From CAVQBP01 sp964448105 (GTDB lineage: Bacteria > Bacteroidota > Ignavibacteria > Ignavibacteriales > Ignavibacteriaceae), in assembly GCA_964448105.1 (NCBI GenBank), contig CAYUVK010000002.1, positions 1 to 64,000 of the forward strand: a DNA stretch of 64,000 bases, in the 5' to 3' direction. The position numbers and the translations under genes are program-made. The notes below the pieces were generated by a model, which saw only the letters and a program-made list of their open reading frames with translations, was not told the origin of the DNA and did not search any database. Shown in pieces: positions 1-9,246 of this stretch; the stretch's first letter is position 1; each line of letters starts with the position of its first letter.

Positions 1-1
1 G

Positions 2-1231
2 GTAAGTTCGAATTTCCAGGGGATCTTATTTAATGAATTAGGATTAAGCATTTCGGCATTTCATGATAAGTACGAATCTCCTTTTATTGCAGGTATTGTT
101 CCTTCAATAAGTTATTTTAATAAAATTTTCGGCGTTACAATTTCCGGTGTAAAATATTTTTCAAACAGGAATACTAAAAGTTCTTTCCTTGATTTTGAAG
201 AGAATGGAATTCATAACATAATAAATAATCGTTATAGCTTTGATAAAGCAGTTCTTACTTTTTCATTGGTATTAAATACAAAACCGGAAAGAGAAGTAGA
301 ATTTCTCGGTGTAAATGTAGTTCAATCGATCTATCCGACTTTATCGGAAAATTATATAAATAAACCTTTTGCAATTGGGAAAATTGTAAATCTTACGGAT
401 AAAACTATTACGGTGAGGCCGGCTTGCAGAATAGAAAAAATAAATAAAGAAAAAATACAATCTCCATTAGTAAAAATAGGTCCTAAAGATACGGCAGATG
501 TTCCTTTCTATGCATTAATACCGGATGACTATACAGGTAATAAAACTGAAATTTCTTATGCGGATTTTTTTGTATCTACTGTAAATGAAAATCCGGATGA
601 TCAGATACAAAAGCCGGCATTGGTTAACGGAATTAATTCCTGGGACGGCAAAGTAATAAATCTTAAATATTTTATAAATAAAGATTTAAATTATTCAATG
701 TCTTACTGTAAAAAAGTTTTAAGCAATCATAAAGAAGAATTAGATACAATCGCTTATAAGCTTTCAAATTTCTATAAAGCAAAGATAATCTTTAATGAAT
801 GGGTAAAAAAAATTGTTTACTCTTCGGATCCAAGAGCATCTGAAGATTATGTTCAATTTCCAAAAGAAACCATTGAATTAAAAGGCGGTGATTGTGACGA
901 TTTAAGTGTGCTGTATTCCTCTTTTTTGGAAAGTATCGGGATTCAAACAGCTCTTATAGATTATAAACCCGGTTCTGAAATTGGACATGTAAATGTTATG
1001 TTCAACACAGAACTTTCTCCAGGTCAGGCAAGTTTAATTACTAAAAATGATAATAAATACTTTATAAGAAAGAACGAAAAAGGAATTGATCAGGTTTGGA
1101 TTATAATTGAAACAACCTCATTAACCGATTTTAATACTGCCTGGGATATGGGAATGGAAAAATTTAATACTGATGCATTAAACAATTTGGGATTGGCCAA
1201 AGGGAAAGTGCAAATTGTTGATGTGTATTAA
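2..1231 (+). CDS. Transglutaminase-like domain protein (5' end outside window)
   Basis: The frame is open from base 2 of the window, so the gene begins upstream and about 409 codons are visible; the TTG at 266 is not a real start. The last third carries a transglutaminase-like core: a GGDCDDLS motif with the presumed nucleophile Cys, then an IGHVNVMF segment with the His, then WIIIETT as the likely acidic third position. The part before it looks beta-rich and extracytoplasmic, without clear repeats. Transglutaminase-like folds in bacteria act as peptidases or amidases as often as cross-linkers, so the reaction is not assigned. It is followed after 35 bases by a FecR-like exported protein, probably in the same transcript. 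Confidence 0.7.
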   Translation, partial: VSSNFQGILFNELGLSISAFHDKYESPFIAGIVPSISYFNKIFGVTISGVKYFSNRNTKSSFLDFEENGIHNIINNRYSFDKAVLTFSLVLNTKPEREVEFLGVNVVQSIYPTLSENYINKPFAIGKIVNLTDKTITVRPACRIEKINKEKIQSPLVKIGPKDTADVPFYALIPDDYTGNKTEISYADFFVSTVNENPDDQIQKPALVNGINSWDGKVINLKYFINKDLNYSMSYCKKVLSNHKEELDTIAYKLSNFYKAKIIFNEWVKKIVYSSDPRASEDYVQFPKETIELKGGDCDDLSVLYSSFLESIGIQTALIDYKPGSEIGHVNVMFNTELSPGQASLITKNDNKYFIRKNEKGIDQVWIIIETTSLTDFNTAWDMGMEKFNTDALNNLGLAKGKVQIVDVY

Positions 1232-1266
1232 TACTGTATTGAAAAATTTTATTTAAAGAGAAAAAC

Positions 1267-1950
1267 ATGAAAAAAATACTTTTAATAATTTTATTAATAG
1301 CAGGATTAGCTCCAGCACAGACTTTTACTGTTGATAAACTTAGAGGTTCTGCACAAGCGCAAACAGGTTTATCTGAGAACTGGTTTGATTTGAATGAAGG
1401 AAATATCCTTAGTACAAATACTACAATTGTTGTTGATGATAATTCTTTAATTCAATTGAGAAATATTAATACTGTCTTTACAATAAAAGGACCGGCAGCG
1501 TTAACACTTTCGGACATAAAAAAAATGTCATTAGATGATATACTGCTTGCATTGGCGATGCAGGATATGATAAATGCACCGAAGAATAATAATGAAGAGA
1601 AATCTAAAAATACTGCCGTATATGGAACCGAAGAAAACGGGAAAATCCTTCCGGAAAATATGTCAAACGGATTTGGAATAAAAAGATTAAACGGTGCAAT
1701 ACAATTAGCGGCTAATGGATATAGGGGCTCTGCGGTTATAACAGCAGAAGAAACATATAGAAAATATCCGGGAACAAGGGATATTTCTTCGTATAGAATT
1801 TATTTTGCAAAGCTGTTCAATCAATTAGGGCTATATCAGGACGCTTATGATGAATTTAGCTCAATAAAAAGTTTAAAGCTGACTCCTACGGAAAGTGAAG
1901 AAGTTGATTCAAAAATGGATGAACTAAGTAAAAAAATTATAAAAAAATAA
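1267..1950 (+). CDS. Exported FecR-like domain protein with C-terminal helical (TPR-like) region
   Basis: A signal peptide (MKKILLIILLIAGLAPAQ) is followed by a segment of about 80 residues in the FecR style: V-x-x-LRGSAQA, then WFDLNEGNIL, then a repeated 'T.I.VDDNSLIQLR' strand pattern. After a polar linker, residues about 150-215 read as paired helices (YRKYP..., YRIYFAKLFNQLGLYQDAYDEF) of tetratricopeptide type. There is no anti-sigma cytoplasmic region and no membrane helix apart from the signal peptide, so this is a secreted or periplasmic protein and not a sigma regulator. Start chosen for the signal peptide and the AAAGAGAAAA upstream. It probably shares an operon with the transglutaminase-like gene before it. 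Function unknown. Confidence 0.6.
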   Translation: MKKILLIILLIAGLAPAQTFTVDKLRGSAQAQTGLSENWFDLNEGNILSTNTTIVVDDNSLIQLRNINTVFTIKGPAALTLSDIKKMSLDDILLALAMQDMINAPKNNNEEKSKNTAVYGTEENGKILPENMSNGFGIKRLNGAIQLAANGYRGSAVITAEETYRKYPGTRDISSYRIYFAKLFNQLGLYQDAYDEFSSIKSLKLTPTESEEVDSKMDELSKKIIKK

Positions 1951-2151
1951 AATTAATTCTTTGCTGAAATCATCAAACTGCATTCGTTCTTCAGCACGTC
2001 CCAAGTAATTATTTTTCAATATATTATATTGTTATTGTCATCTTAAGCTAATATTGGAGAATATAAGTACCTGCATTATTTTGTTATTTAAATTTTTATC
2101 TTTGTAATTATTCGCTTTTTGATTTAATATTTTCCTTAACAAGAGAAAAAA

Positions 2152-3030
2152 GTGCAATCCTTTAAAAGCATTTTTAACGATATAAAAGAATTTTTAAATA
2201 TCCCGGTAAGTTTGGGAAGTACCCAGATTACATTATGGTCTATCATCTATTTCCTGTTCCTTTTATTTCTTCTTTTTTATATTACTTCCAAAATAAGAAA
2301 ATGGGTGATTTATAAGCTCCTTTCTAAAAGCAAAATTGATATTGGGGTACGGATAGCTGTAGGAACAATTATAAGATATGTTGTTCTTGTTATAGGAATT
2401 ATCATCTTTCTTCAATCAGCCGGAATAAATTTAAGTGCCATTACTGTTCTTGCTGGTGCTCTCGGAGTAGGTATAGGTTTTGGTTTACAAAATATTACTA
2501 ATAATTTTGTTAGTGGAATTATTATCCTTTTTGAGCGCCCCATTAAAGTTGGAGACCGTATTGAAGTGGGGGATGTTTCCGGTGATGTGATTAGTATTTC
2601 AATGAGATCAACTACAATTGTAACTAATGATAATATCTCAATTATTGTTCCTAATTCTGATTTTATTTCTAGTAAAGTAATTAATTGGAGTCATACTGAT
2701 AGAAACATAAGATTCAATATACCTGTTAGTGTTTCTTACAATGAAGATCCACAGAATATTAAAAAACTTTTACTTGAAGTTGTTGCTGAGAATAAAGGTA
2801 TATTAAATAAACCAAAACCTGATGTTTTATTTAAAGGTTTTGGAGATAGTTCTTTAGACTTTAATTTGCGTGTTTGGACAGGAGAATATATTAATAGGCC
2901 TAATGTATTAAGAAGCCAGATTTATTATGCCGTATTTGAAAAATTTAAAGAACATGGGGTTGAAATTCCATTCCCGCAAAGGGATTTGCACATTAAGAAT
3001 ACTGAAGTTAAAATTCAATCGTCACAATAA
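2152..3030 (+). CDS. Small-conductance mechanosensitive channel, MscS family
   Basis: An inner-membrane channel that would open under membrane tension during osmotic downshock. The protein (292 residues) has an N-terminal helix near residues 25-45 and two further helices through about residue 105. The pore helix is glycine/alanine rich (VLAGALGVGIGFGLQNITNNF). It is followed by the conserved beta domain with ERPIKVGDRIEVGDVSG and VPNSDFISSKVINWS, then the alpha/beta vestibule domain ending in FPQRDLHIKN. The length matches E. coli MscS (286). It uses a GTG start after AAGAGAAAAA. A LapA-like membrane protein follows 14 bases downstream. Confidence 0.93.
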   Translation: MQSFKSIFNDIKEFLNIPVSLGSTQITLWSIIYFLFLLFLLFYITSKIRKWVIYKLLSKSKIDIGVRIAVGTIIRYVVLVIGIIIFLQSAGINLSAITVLAGALGVGIGFGLQNITNNFVSGIIILFERPIKVGDRIEVGDVSGDVISISMRSTTIVTNDNISIIVPNSDFISSKVINWSHTDRNIRFNIPVSVSYNEDPQNIKKLLLEVVAENKGILNKPKPDVLFKGFGDSSLDFNLRVWTGEYINRPNVLRSQIYYAVFEKFKEHGVEIPFPQRDLHIKNTEVKIQSSQ

Positions 3031-3044
3031 GAAAAGAAAAAATT

Positions 3045-3326
3045 ATGAAAGCAAAAGTAATAATCTTTCTAATTCTGATAGTCTTATTCACAATTTTTGT
3101 ATCTCAAAATACAGAAGTAATTCCTATCGATGCTTTCTTCTGGAGATTCGAGATGTCTAAAATTGTAATTATTTCCTTAACAGGATTGTTTGGAATAATT
3201 CTTGGGTTTATTCTTGCAAGCTTTTTTAACAAATCTAAAAAATTAAATAAAGTTGATAAGGGAAAATTAGAAACAAAGAATGCAAATAAATTATCTGAGG
3301 ATAAAAAAATAAATTCAGATATATAG
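3045..3326 (+). CDS. Small LapA-domain (DUF1049) inner-membrane protein
   Basis: 93 residues with two predicted membrane helices: residues about 4-20 (IIFLILIVLFTIFVSQN) and 40-62 (VIISLTGLFGIILGFILASFF), then a charged tail rich in Lys. The pattern 'helix, SQNT, short polar stretch, helix with GxxxGxxxASFF' is typical of the LapA/YciS domain family, linked in enterobacteria to lipopolysaccharide assembly. It starts 14 bases after the MscS gene with AAGAAAAG upstream, so the two are likely co-transcribed. Whether it acts on lipopolysaccharide here cannot be told from sequence. Confidence 0.75.
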   Translation: MKAKVIIFLILIVLFTIFVSQNTEVIPIDAFFWRFEMSKIVIISLTGLFGIILGFILASFFNKSKKLNKVDKGKLETKNANKLSEDKKINSDI

Positions 3327-3412
3327 TATTGCCTAATCATACATTTTAGATACTGGATTCTGGATACTCGATACTTACACTTGAACTTGCACATAAACTT
3401 AAGCTTAAGAAA

Positions 3413-3850
3413 ATGAATACTTATCCCCAAAAACTACAAGACTTCATAGACACTATTTCTCTTTTACCTGATGAGAATGAAAGGATTAATCTATTAATAG
3501 ATTACGCTGATAAATTTAAAGAAGCACCCCCTGAAGTAGCCCGAAAACCTTATCCGGATAAGAATAAAGTTCCATTTTGTGAATCCGGAGCTTATGTGTG
3601 GACAATAAAGAAAGATGATAATAGATTAAAATTTTATTTTGCAGTTGAAAATCCACAGGGGATTTCAGCAAAAGCACTTGCAGCTATATTGGATAAAACT
3701 CTCTCGGGAGAAAAGCCGGAAGATGTTATTAATATCTCCGAAGATGTTGTTAACAAAATTTTTGGGCAGAGTTTATCTTTAAGAAAAAATATAGGTTTAA
3801 CCGGGATTATCCAGATGATTAAAAGAGATGCCAAGAATTTAATCTCATAA
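3413..3850 (+). CDS. sufE: SufE-type sulphur acceptor protein
   Basis: SufE takes persulphide sulphur from the cysteine desulphurase SufS and passes it to the SufBCD scaffold. The 145-residue protein matches the family in length and shows the acceptor cysteine (Cys56) in NKVPFCESGAYVW, corresponding to the 'VPGCQSQVW' loop of enterobacterial SufE. There is also a conserved GISAKALAAILDKTLSG helix and a C-terminal SLSLRKNIGLTGIIQMIKR segment. It lies about 39 kb from the Suf operon of this window, which carries its own SufU, so it is a separately encoded second sulphur acceptor. The ribosome-binding site is weak (CTTAAGAAAATG). Confidence 0.88.
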   Translation: MNTYPQKLQDFIDTISLLPDENERINLLIDYADKFKEAPPEVARKPYPDKNKVPFCESGAYVWTIKKDDNRLKFYFAVENPQGISAKALAAILDKTLSGEKPEDVINISEDVVNKIFGQSLSLRKNIGLTGIIQMIKRDAKNLIS

Positions 3851-4039
3851 GAGGACGTAGAAAAAGTTAAATTGTAATTTCAACTAATATTCCAGCCGGC
3901 AATACAGGAGGAAGAAATCTAAGTTTTAGTTCATTTTAATGATTTCCCAGTTGCTCGGTTTCTTTGAAATAATTCTTACTATTGGTACAAACCTCTATTT
4001 TGAACGGTTTTTTAACAAAATTTTGCTTTTTATTTTACA

Positions 4040-4068
4040 TTGACTCAAATGGGTTTCTTAATTAAATT
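4040..4068 (+). promoter_or_regulatory. Candidate promoter for dxr
   Basis: TTGACT at 4040-4045, a 17-base spacer and TAAATT at 4063-4068 lie just upstream of the dxr start at 4091. The leader would be about 15-20 bases. Supported by consensus similarity only; the AT-rich context makes chance matches possible. Confidence 0.35.
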
Positions 4069-4090
4069 TATTAATTCTATATAAAATTTT

Positions 4091-5254
4091 ATGAAAAAAA
4101 TCTTAATTTTAGGCTCTACCGGCTCGATCGGAATAAATGCATTAAACGTTATTCGAAAATTCCCGGGCAAATTTAAGATATCGGCTCTTACCATAAATAC
4201 AAGAATTGATTTGTTAGAACCCCAAATAGAAGAATTTAAACCTGGGCTTGTTGTAGTTCAAAATAAAGATTTTGCTAAGGAACTTAAAAGAAAAATTAAT
4301 GGTAAATGTGAAGTTAGATGCGGAAAAGATGGACTGCTGTATGCCGCTGCAAATATTGATTATGATATATTGATAGGAGCAATGGTAGGTTTTGCAGGAT
4401 TAGCCCCAACAATTGAAGCAATAAAGAGGGGAAAAAGAATTGCCCTTGCAAATAAGGAAACACTGGTTGTAGCAGGTGAATTAGTCACCGAATTATGTAA
4501 AAAACATAATGCAGAAATAATTCCGGTAGATTCCGAACATTCGGCAATTTATCAATGCTTGGTTGGTGAAAATAAAAATTATGTAAGCAAATTAATTTTG
4601 ACTGCCTCCGGCGGACCATTTTTGAATACCAATAAAGAAACTTTTTGTAATGTAACGGTTAAAGAAGCGCTAAACCATCCTAACTGGAATATGGGAAATA
4701 AAATTACAATAGATTCAGCATCAATGATGAATAAAGGATTAGAAGTTATTGAAGCTCGCTGGCTGTTTGGAATTCCGCGGAATAAAATTGAAGTGGTTAT
4801 TCATCCTCAATCGATTGTACATTCGATGATAGAATTTGTTGACGGTTCTATTAAAGCACAGATTGGTTTACCGGATATGAAGTTACCGATTCAATATGCA
4901 TTAAGCTTTCCGGAAAGATTAGCTAATGATTATCCGCGCACCAACTTACCGAAAATAGGCAAATTAACTTTTTTTGAACCTGATTTAAATAAATTTGAAT
5001 GTTTGAAAATCGCATACGATGTATTGGAAACAGGCGGAATTGCTCCTTGTATTTTAAATGCAGCAAATGAAGTAGCAGTTGATAAGTTCTTAAACGGTAA
5101 AATAAAATTTTCTTATATTCCTGCAATAATAAATAAAGCTTTGGAAAAATTTGAAAATCATAAACAGCCGGATCTTGAAATGATTTTTGAATATGATAAA
5201 CTCACCAGAGAATTTGTAAAGGATCTGCCTACGGGGCATACAGGTTTGAATTAA
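4091..5254 (+). CDS. dxr: 1-deoxy-D-xylulose 5-phosphate reductoisomerase
   Basis: Catalyses the NADPH- and metal-dependent conversion of DXP to 2-C-methyl-D-erythritol 4-phosphate, the committed step of the MEP isoprenoid pathway. The N-terminal nucleotide-binding loop GSTGSIG is at residues 8-14. The ANKETLV motif, the metal-site segment PVDSEHSAIYQCL, the substrate-binding GGPF flap region and SASMMNKGLEVIEARWLF are all present. The length of 387 is standard. It is followed 38 bases later by rseP on the same strand, an arrangement common in bacteria. The region upstream (3851-4090) holds a plausible promoter but no gene. Confidence 0.97.
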   Translation: MKKILILGSTGSIGINALNVIRKFPGKFKISALTINTRIDLLEPQIEEFKPGLVVVQNKDFAKELKRKINGKCEVRCGKDGLLYAAANIDYDILIGAMVGFAGLAPTIEAIKRGKRIALANKETLVVAGELVTELCKKHNAEIIPVDSEHSAIYQCLVGENKNYVSKLILTASGGPFLNTNKETFCNVTVKEALNHPNWNMGNKITIDSASMMNKGLEVIEARWLFGIPRNKIEVVIHPQSIVHSMIEFVDGSIKAQIGLPDMKLPIQYALSFPERLANDYPRTNLPKIGKLTFFEPDLNKFECLKIAYDVLETGGIAPCILNAANEVAVDKFLNGKIKFSYIPAIINKALEKFENHKQPDLEMIFEYDKLTREFVKDLPTGHTGLN

Positions 5255-5280
5255 AGCCTGCCTTCAGGTAGGTAAAAGGA
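5255..5280 (+). repeat. Short palindromic hairpin between dxr and rseP
   Basis: CCTGCCTTCAGGTAGG forms a short stem with a two-to-four-base loop between the dxr stop and the rseP ribosome-binding site (AAAAGGAG). There is no U-run after it, so it is unlikely to be a full terminator. It could modulate the dxr-rseP readthrough or be an extragenic palindrome. Confidence 0.35.
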
Positions 5281-5292
5281 GAATTTTTCTTA

Positions 5293-6636
5293 ATGGATTA
5301 TGTAATTTATTTTGTAATCACAATAGGCATTTTGGTTTTTGTTCATGAGTTTGGACATTTTGCTGCAGCAAAACTCACAGGAATGAGAGCAGATATTTTT
5401 TCTATTGGTTTTGGAAAAAGACTGTTCGGATGGAATAAGATTTCAGGGTTTACTTTTGGTGATCTCCCGAAGGATTTTGACGGGCAGGGCAACACTGATT
5501 ATAGAATTTGTCTCCTTCCCCTGGGAGGTTATGTTAAAATTGCGGGAATGGTTGACGAAAGTTTTGATACTGAATTTGCTAGTAAAGAACCGCAGCCTTA
5601 TGAGTTCCGTTCAAAACCTGCATGGAAAAAAGTTATAGTTATTTCTGCAGGTGTTTTTATGAACCTGATGCTTGCTCTTCTTATTTTCTGGGGGAGAAAT
5701 TTCTTTCAGGAAAAAGTAATATTAAATACTACAACCATCGGGTATATAAAATCCAATACTCTTGCAGATTCACTTGGTTTTAGGCCGGACGATAAAATCT
5801 TATCTATAAATAATAAGGCTGTAAGTAATTGGGGAGATGTTTTAAACAACATTTATATTAGTACATTAGGTGAAAATCTAGATATAAAAATTCAACGGGA
5901 TGGGGAAGTAAAAAATATAGATGTACTAAGAACAAAAATTCCGGACGAGTCAAATGTAGTATTTATATCACCTAAAACTAAGCCGCAAATTGGAGAAGTT
6001 TGGCCTGGTTCGCCTGCCGAAAAAGCCGGGATTAAAACCAAAGATGTACTTTTAAAATTAGCTGGAAAGGAGCTGCACAGCAGCCGCCAGGCAGTCGATA
6101 TTATCTCATCTAACAAAGATAAAAGGATACCGGTTGTTTTATTAAGAGGAAAAGACACTCTTCAATTATCTGTTACACCCGGCGATGATGCAAAAATTGG
6201 AGTGGCTATCGGAAGCACGGGACCTTTCTTATATAAGAGCTATGGTTTCTTCGAATCGTTCTATTACGGATGGAAAGATATAGCAAATGTAACTGATTTA
6301 ACGTTTAGTACATTTGTAAAAGTATTTAAGGGGAAAGTTCAGTTTGGAAAGGTATTCGGGGGACCAATAAAAATTGCACAAATAGCAACCACTTCTGCTG
6401 AAAATGGATTTTCAAGCTTTTTAGTTTTTCTTGGGGTCCTTAGCTTGAGTCTGGCAATTATTAATATTATACCGTTCCCCGTTCTTGATGGGGGACACTT
6501 AATAATAATACTTGTTGAAGGAGCAATGAGGAGAGAAATTCCTATAAAAGTGAAAATTGCCATTCAGAATACCGGCTTTGTGATTCTCCTATTGCTGATG
6601 GCTTTTATTATTTACAATGATATTATAAATCTCTGA
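5293..6636 (+). CDS. rseP: RIP (site-2) metalloprotease RseP
   Basis: Intramembrane zinc protease that releases anti-sigma factors or clears signal-peptide remnants. The first membrane helix contains the catalytic HEFGH motif (residues 18-22). Two PDZ domains follow in the periplasmic part (about 135-215 and 215-300; the second includes GEVWPGSPAEKAGIKTKDVL). The third catalytic region near the C terminus reads IIPFPVLDGGH, supplying the Asp ligand. The length of 447 is normal for the family. AAAAGGAG lies 11 bases before the ATG. The neighbour dxr is upstream in the same orientation; the next gene converges from the minus strand. Confidence 0.95.
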   Translation: MDYVIYFVITIGILVFVHEFGHFAAAKLTGMRADIFSIGFGKRLFGWNKISGFTFGDLPKDFDGQGNTDYRICLLPLGGYVKIAGMVDESFDTEFASKEPQPYEFRSKPAWKKVIVISAGVFMNLMLALLIFWGRNFFQEKVILNTTTIGYIKSNTLADSLGFRPDDKILSINNKAVSNWGDVLNNIYISTLGENLDIKIQRDGEVKNIDVLRTKIPDESNVVFISPKTKPQIGEVWPGSPAEKAGIKTKDVLLKLAGKELHSSRQAVDIISSNKDKRIPVVLLRGKDTLQLSVTPGDDAKIGVAIGSTGPFLYKSYGFFESFYYGWKDIANVTDLTFSTFVKVFKGKVQFGKVFGGPIKIAQIATTSAENGFSSFLVFLGVLSLSLAIINIIPFPVLDGGHLIIILVEGAMRREIPIKVKIAIQNTGFVILLLLMAFIIYNDIINL

Positions 6637-6674
6637 AAATAATTTACATTTTTGCCGTATTAAATTCTTTATAA

Positions 6675-6965
6675 TTATTTGAGCAAGGTCATCTTCTTTG
6701 TGCTTACATAATCGCCCGCTTTTAATTGATAGAAATAAATTCCGGATGCCATCCCTGTTGGATGGTAAACCAGATTCCGAATGCCAGATAGAGAAAACTC
6801 AACTTCATAATTGCCTGCTTGCTTTTCTTCATTAACTAGAGTCGCAACTTCACGACCAAGTATATCGTATACTTTAAGTGTTACATAAGACTGTTTGGGT
6901 ATCGAGTACTTTATTGTTGTTGTCGGATTGAATGGATTCGGATAGTTCTGTTCAAGGTTAAATGT
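6675..6965 (-). repeat. T9SS sorting-domain DNA repeat, copy A
   Basis: The 3' end of this gene is strongly similar at nucleotide level, not only in protein, to the 3' ends at 9413, 10880 and 12405. Copy A and the copy at 9413 share the variant linker read as GIRNLVYHP.GMASGIYFYQLKAGDY. Third-codon positions are largely conserved, indicating recent common origin or gene conversion. Confidence 0.8.
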
Positions 6966-9173
6966 TAATGGCAGATTTGACTGCTCATCAATTCCAACTG
7001 CAGGAACTGTTATTTGCTTAGAATCAGTCCAGTAAACCCACCCATCACTCATTATTTCTACTTTGAAATCAAAATAACCGGGGAATAGCGAGTCTATATA
7101 CCCAATTTGAAAACTTAAAGATGGTTCAACTGTAGAACCTGGATTAATGTCTGGTAAATCATAAAACGTGGATATACCTTTAGCCCACGAATCACTTGAT
7201 ATTAGTTTTACAGAGTCATTTTTTATTGTTGCACTTTTTGATTCATTCTTTATAAATGGTTTGACAATATAAATGTTAGGATTATGAATAGATTTACTAA
7301 TTGATATACTATCCAGTACTACTGGTCCTATGGTGGTAAACCGTGAAATATCCGGTGTATTAAAATATCTATTATTTTCGTTGGTAATTGTACTTACACT
7401 TATTGTAAAAAAATCTTCTGTTTTTCTTGGAGTAATATAAGCTCCATAAAGTCCGTCATTAGCAAGTGAATCGTTATGAAATCCATCATCAAAAATATTT
7501 AAAGAATCTACTTCGGTATAATCTGTATTTGCAACTAAAATATGTGCTGAAAACGACTGGTTGTATATATTTGAAAAACGGGTGAGGAAAAGAACTGAAT
7601 CTATTCCTTTTCTTATATACGATTTATCAATAGTAGATTTTTTAGCAAATATATTTGTCGGAACTATTATTAAATTTGATGCACCTTCATTTACAGTATA
7701 AAATTTATTAGGAGCAACATTTGTATACACATCAACATTACCGGATGGCCATCTTACAATTAAAGAATCAATTACTGATGCTTTACCCAATCCGAAATGC
7801 ACTCTCGGACTGTTATTGGTATGACAGCCTGTATTTTGAGCAATTTCACGCATCTGCCATATATCTTTTCCATTAATCTTCGCTTTAGCCTTAACCCTCG
7901 TTCCTATTGCCGATTTATTTGATACAGTACCTACGCAGGTTAAAGTAACCCAATTATTCGAGTTGCCGTTATTCAAATAAAGATAATTTACATAAGGTGC
8001 ACCCAGCGAACCATTTACTATTAAAATATCCAGATCACCATCATTATCATAATCTGCTGCAGTGCAGGAATGACCTCCATCGGTAATTATATCGCCGGTA
8101 GTTATTCTTGTAAATTGACCATTGCCGTTATTTATGAATAAAAGATTATCTCTGAAAGATGGTGTAGGATCACCGGGGAAACCCCGATCATTTGTTGTGA
8201 ATAAATCCAAATCACCATCGTTATCAAAGTCACCCCAGGTGCTTCCTACAGAAAAAGCAGCAGCAGCCTCGGGAGGGTCTATTATAATTTTCTCAAAAGT
8301 ACCGTCACCATTATTGTGGAATAATTCATTAGCACTTTGGTTGTTTACAACATACAGATCCAGGTTACCATCATTGTCATAATCTCCCCAACTAGCTCCT
8401 GTAGTATTTGCAGCATCTTTTAGGATAACCGCATCTGACGACATACTTGTAAAATATCCGTTCCCATGATTAATATACAAACGGTTTATAGCAGAAGTCG
8501 AGTTAAAATCAAAGTTGGAAGCGAAAAGGTCTAGATCACCGTCATTATCGAAATCTGCCCAACTAAGAGATATTGCACAATCTGTATCAGAAACAATTAT
8601 TCCCGTATCAACTTTCGTAAAACCACCTAAACCGTTATTATGGTATAGAATATTTTTATTATTGACCTGAGAAGTCAAATATATATCTAAATATCCATCG
8701 TTATCATAATCTATCCAACTCGCATCAGATGTTGCATCTCCTTGCAGCTCCGAAGTAATTAGTTTAAAATTTCCATTTCCTTCGTTATGGTATAAATGAT
8801 TAATTGACTGATCGGCTACACCTACAAATAAATCTGGATTACCGTCGTTATCATAGTCGCCCCAACTAGAGCTGCAGGAAGCTGAAATGATATCATTATA
8901 AATAGCTCCTGTATCAACTAGAACAAAATAGCCCGCGCCTTCATTATGGTAGAGCAGATTTGGTTTATTTTCTCCATAGAAAGATGTATTTGTTATTAAA
9001 ACATCTAATAAACCGTCATTGTCGTAATCAGCCCAGCTGCTGCCTTGCGAATTTCCAAGAATTTCCGATATTGGCCCGGTTGAAATTTTTGTGAACATCT
9101 GGGCCATAAGAGTATTCGGATATAAAAATGAAAGGAAGAAAACACAAACAATTATTTTTATAAGTTTATGCAT
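6675..9173 (-). CDS. T9SS-secreted FG-GAP/VCBS repeat protein with UnbV (ASPIC) domain
   Basis: A large secreted protein, about 832 residues with the start chosen here. A signal peptide (MHKLIKIIVCVFFLSFLYPN) is followed by roughly eight repeats of the calcium-binding FG-GAP/VCBS kind (WGDYDNDGNPDLF-like), which build a beta-propeller. Next is an ASPIC/UnbV domain (GTRVKAKAKINGKD ... HFGLGKASVIDSLIVRWPSG) and a segment with DDGFHNDSLANDGLYGA. The T9SS sorting domain (NYPNPFNP ... STKKMTLLK) closes it. A longer frame to 9287 begins at TTG and places 38 residues before the signal peptide; GAGATG seven bases before the ATG at 9173 supports the shorter form. Such proteins are exposed at the cell surface; the substrate is unknown. 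Confidence 0.88.
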   Translation of the reverse strand: MHKLIKIIVCVFFLSFLYPNTLMAQMFTKISTGPISEILGNSQGSSWADYDNDGLLDVLITNTSFYGENKPNLLYHNEGAGYFVLVDTGAIYNDIISASCSSSWGDYDNDGNPDLFVGVADQSINHLYHNEGNGNFKLITSELQGDATSDASWIDYDNDGYLDIYLTSQVNNKNILYHNNGLGGFTKVDTGIIVSDTDCAISLSWADFDNDGDLDLFASNFDFNSTSAINRLYINHGNGYFTSMSSDAVILKDAANTTGASWGDYDNDGNLDLYVVNNQSANELFHNNGDGTFEKIIIDPPEAAAAFSVGSTWGDFDNDGDLDLFTTNDRGFPGDPTPSFRDNLLFINNGNGQFTRITTGDIITDGGHSCTAADYDNDGDLDILIVNGSLGAPYVNYLYLNNGNSNNWVTLTCVGTVSNKSAIGTRVKAKAKINGKDIWQMREIAQNTGCHTNNSPRVHFGLGKASVIDSLIVRWPSGNVDVYTNVAPNKFYTVNEGASNLIIVPTNIFAKKSTIDKSYIRKGIDSVLFLTRFSNIYNQSFSAHILVANTDYTEVDSLNIFDDGFHNDSLANDGLYGAYITPRKTEDFFTISVSTITNENNRYFNTPDISRFTTIGPVVLDSISISKSIHNPNIYIVKPFIKNESKSATIKNDSVKLISSDSWAKGISTFYDLPDINPGSTVEPSLSFQIGYIDSLFPGYFDFKVEIMSDGWVYWTDSKQITVPAVGIDEQSNLPLTFNLEQNYPNPFNPTTTIKYSIPKQSYVTLKVYDILGREVATLVNEEKQAGNYEVEFSLSGIRNLVYHPTGMASGIYFYQLKAGDYVSTKKMTLLK

Positions 9174-9246
9174 GATACATCTCTTTTGTTTAATAGAAAT
9201 GGTATTAAAATTAATTTGTAAGACATCTTTTATAAGCTCAGTTATT

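Noticed and set aside
266..1231. A gene starting at TTG 266
   Set aside because: The same frame is open back to base 2 and the residues before 266 look like normal protein, so the gene starts outside the window.
3851..4090. Short frames upstream of dxr (3939-4043 on +, and an LPPVLPAGILVEITI stretch on -)
   Set aside because: Neither has a ribosome site, and the minus frame is only about 22 codons between stops; it could be a remnant but cannot be supported.
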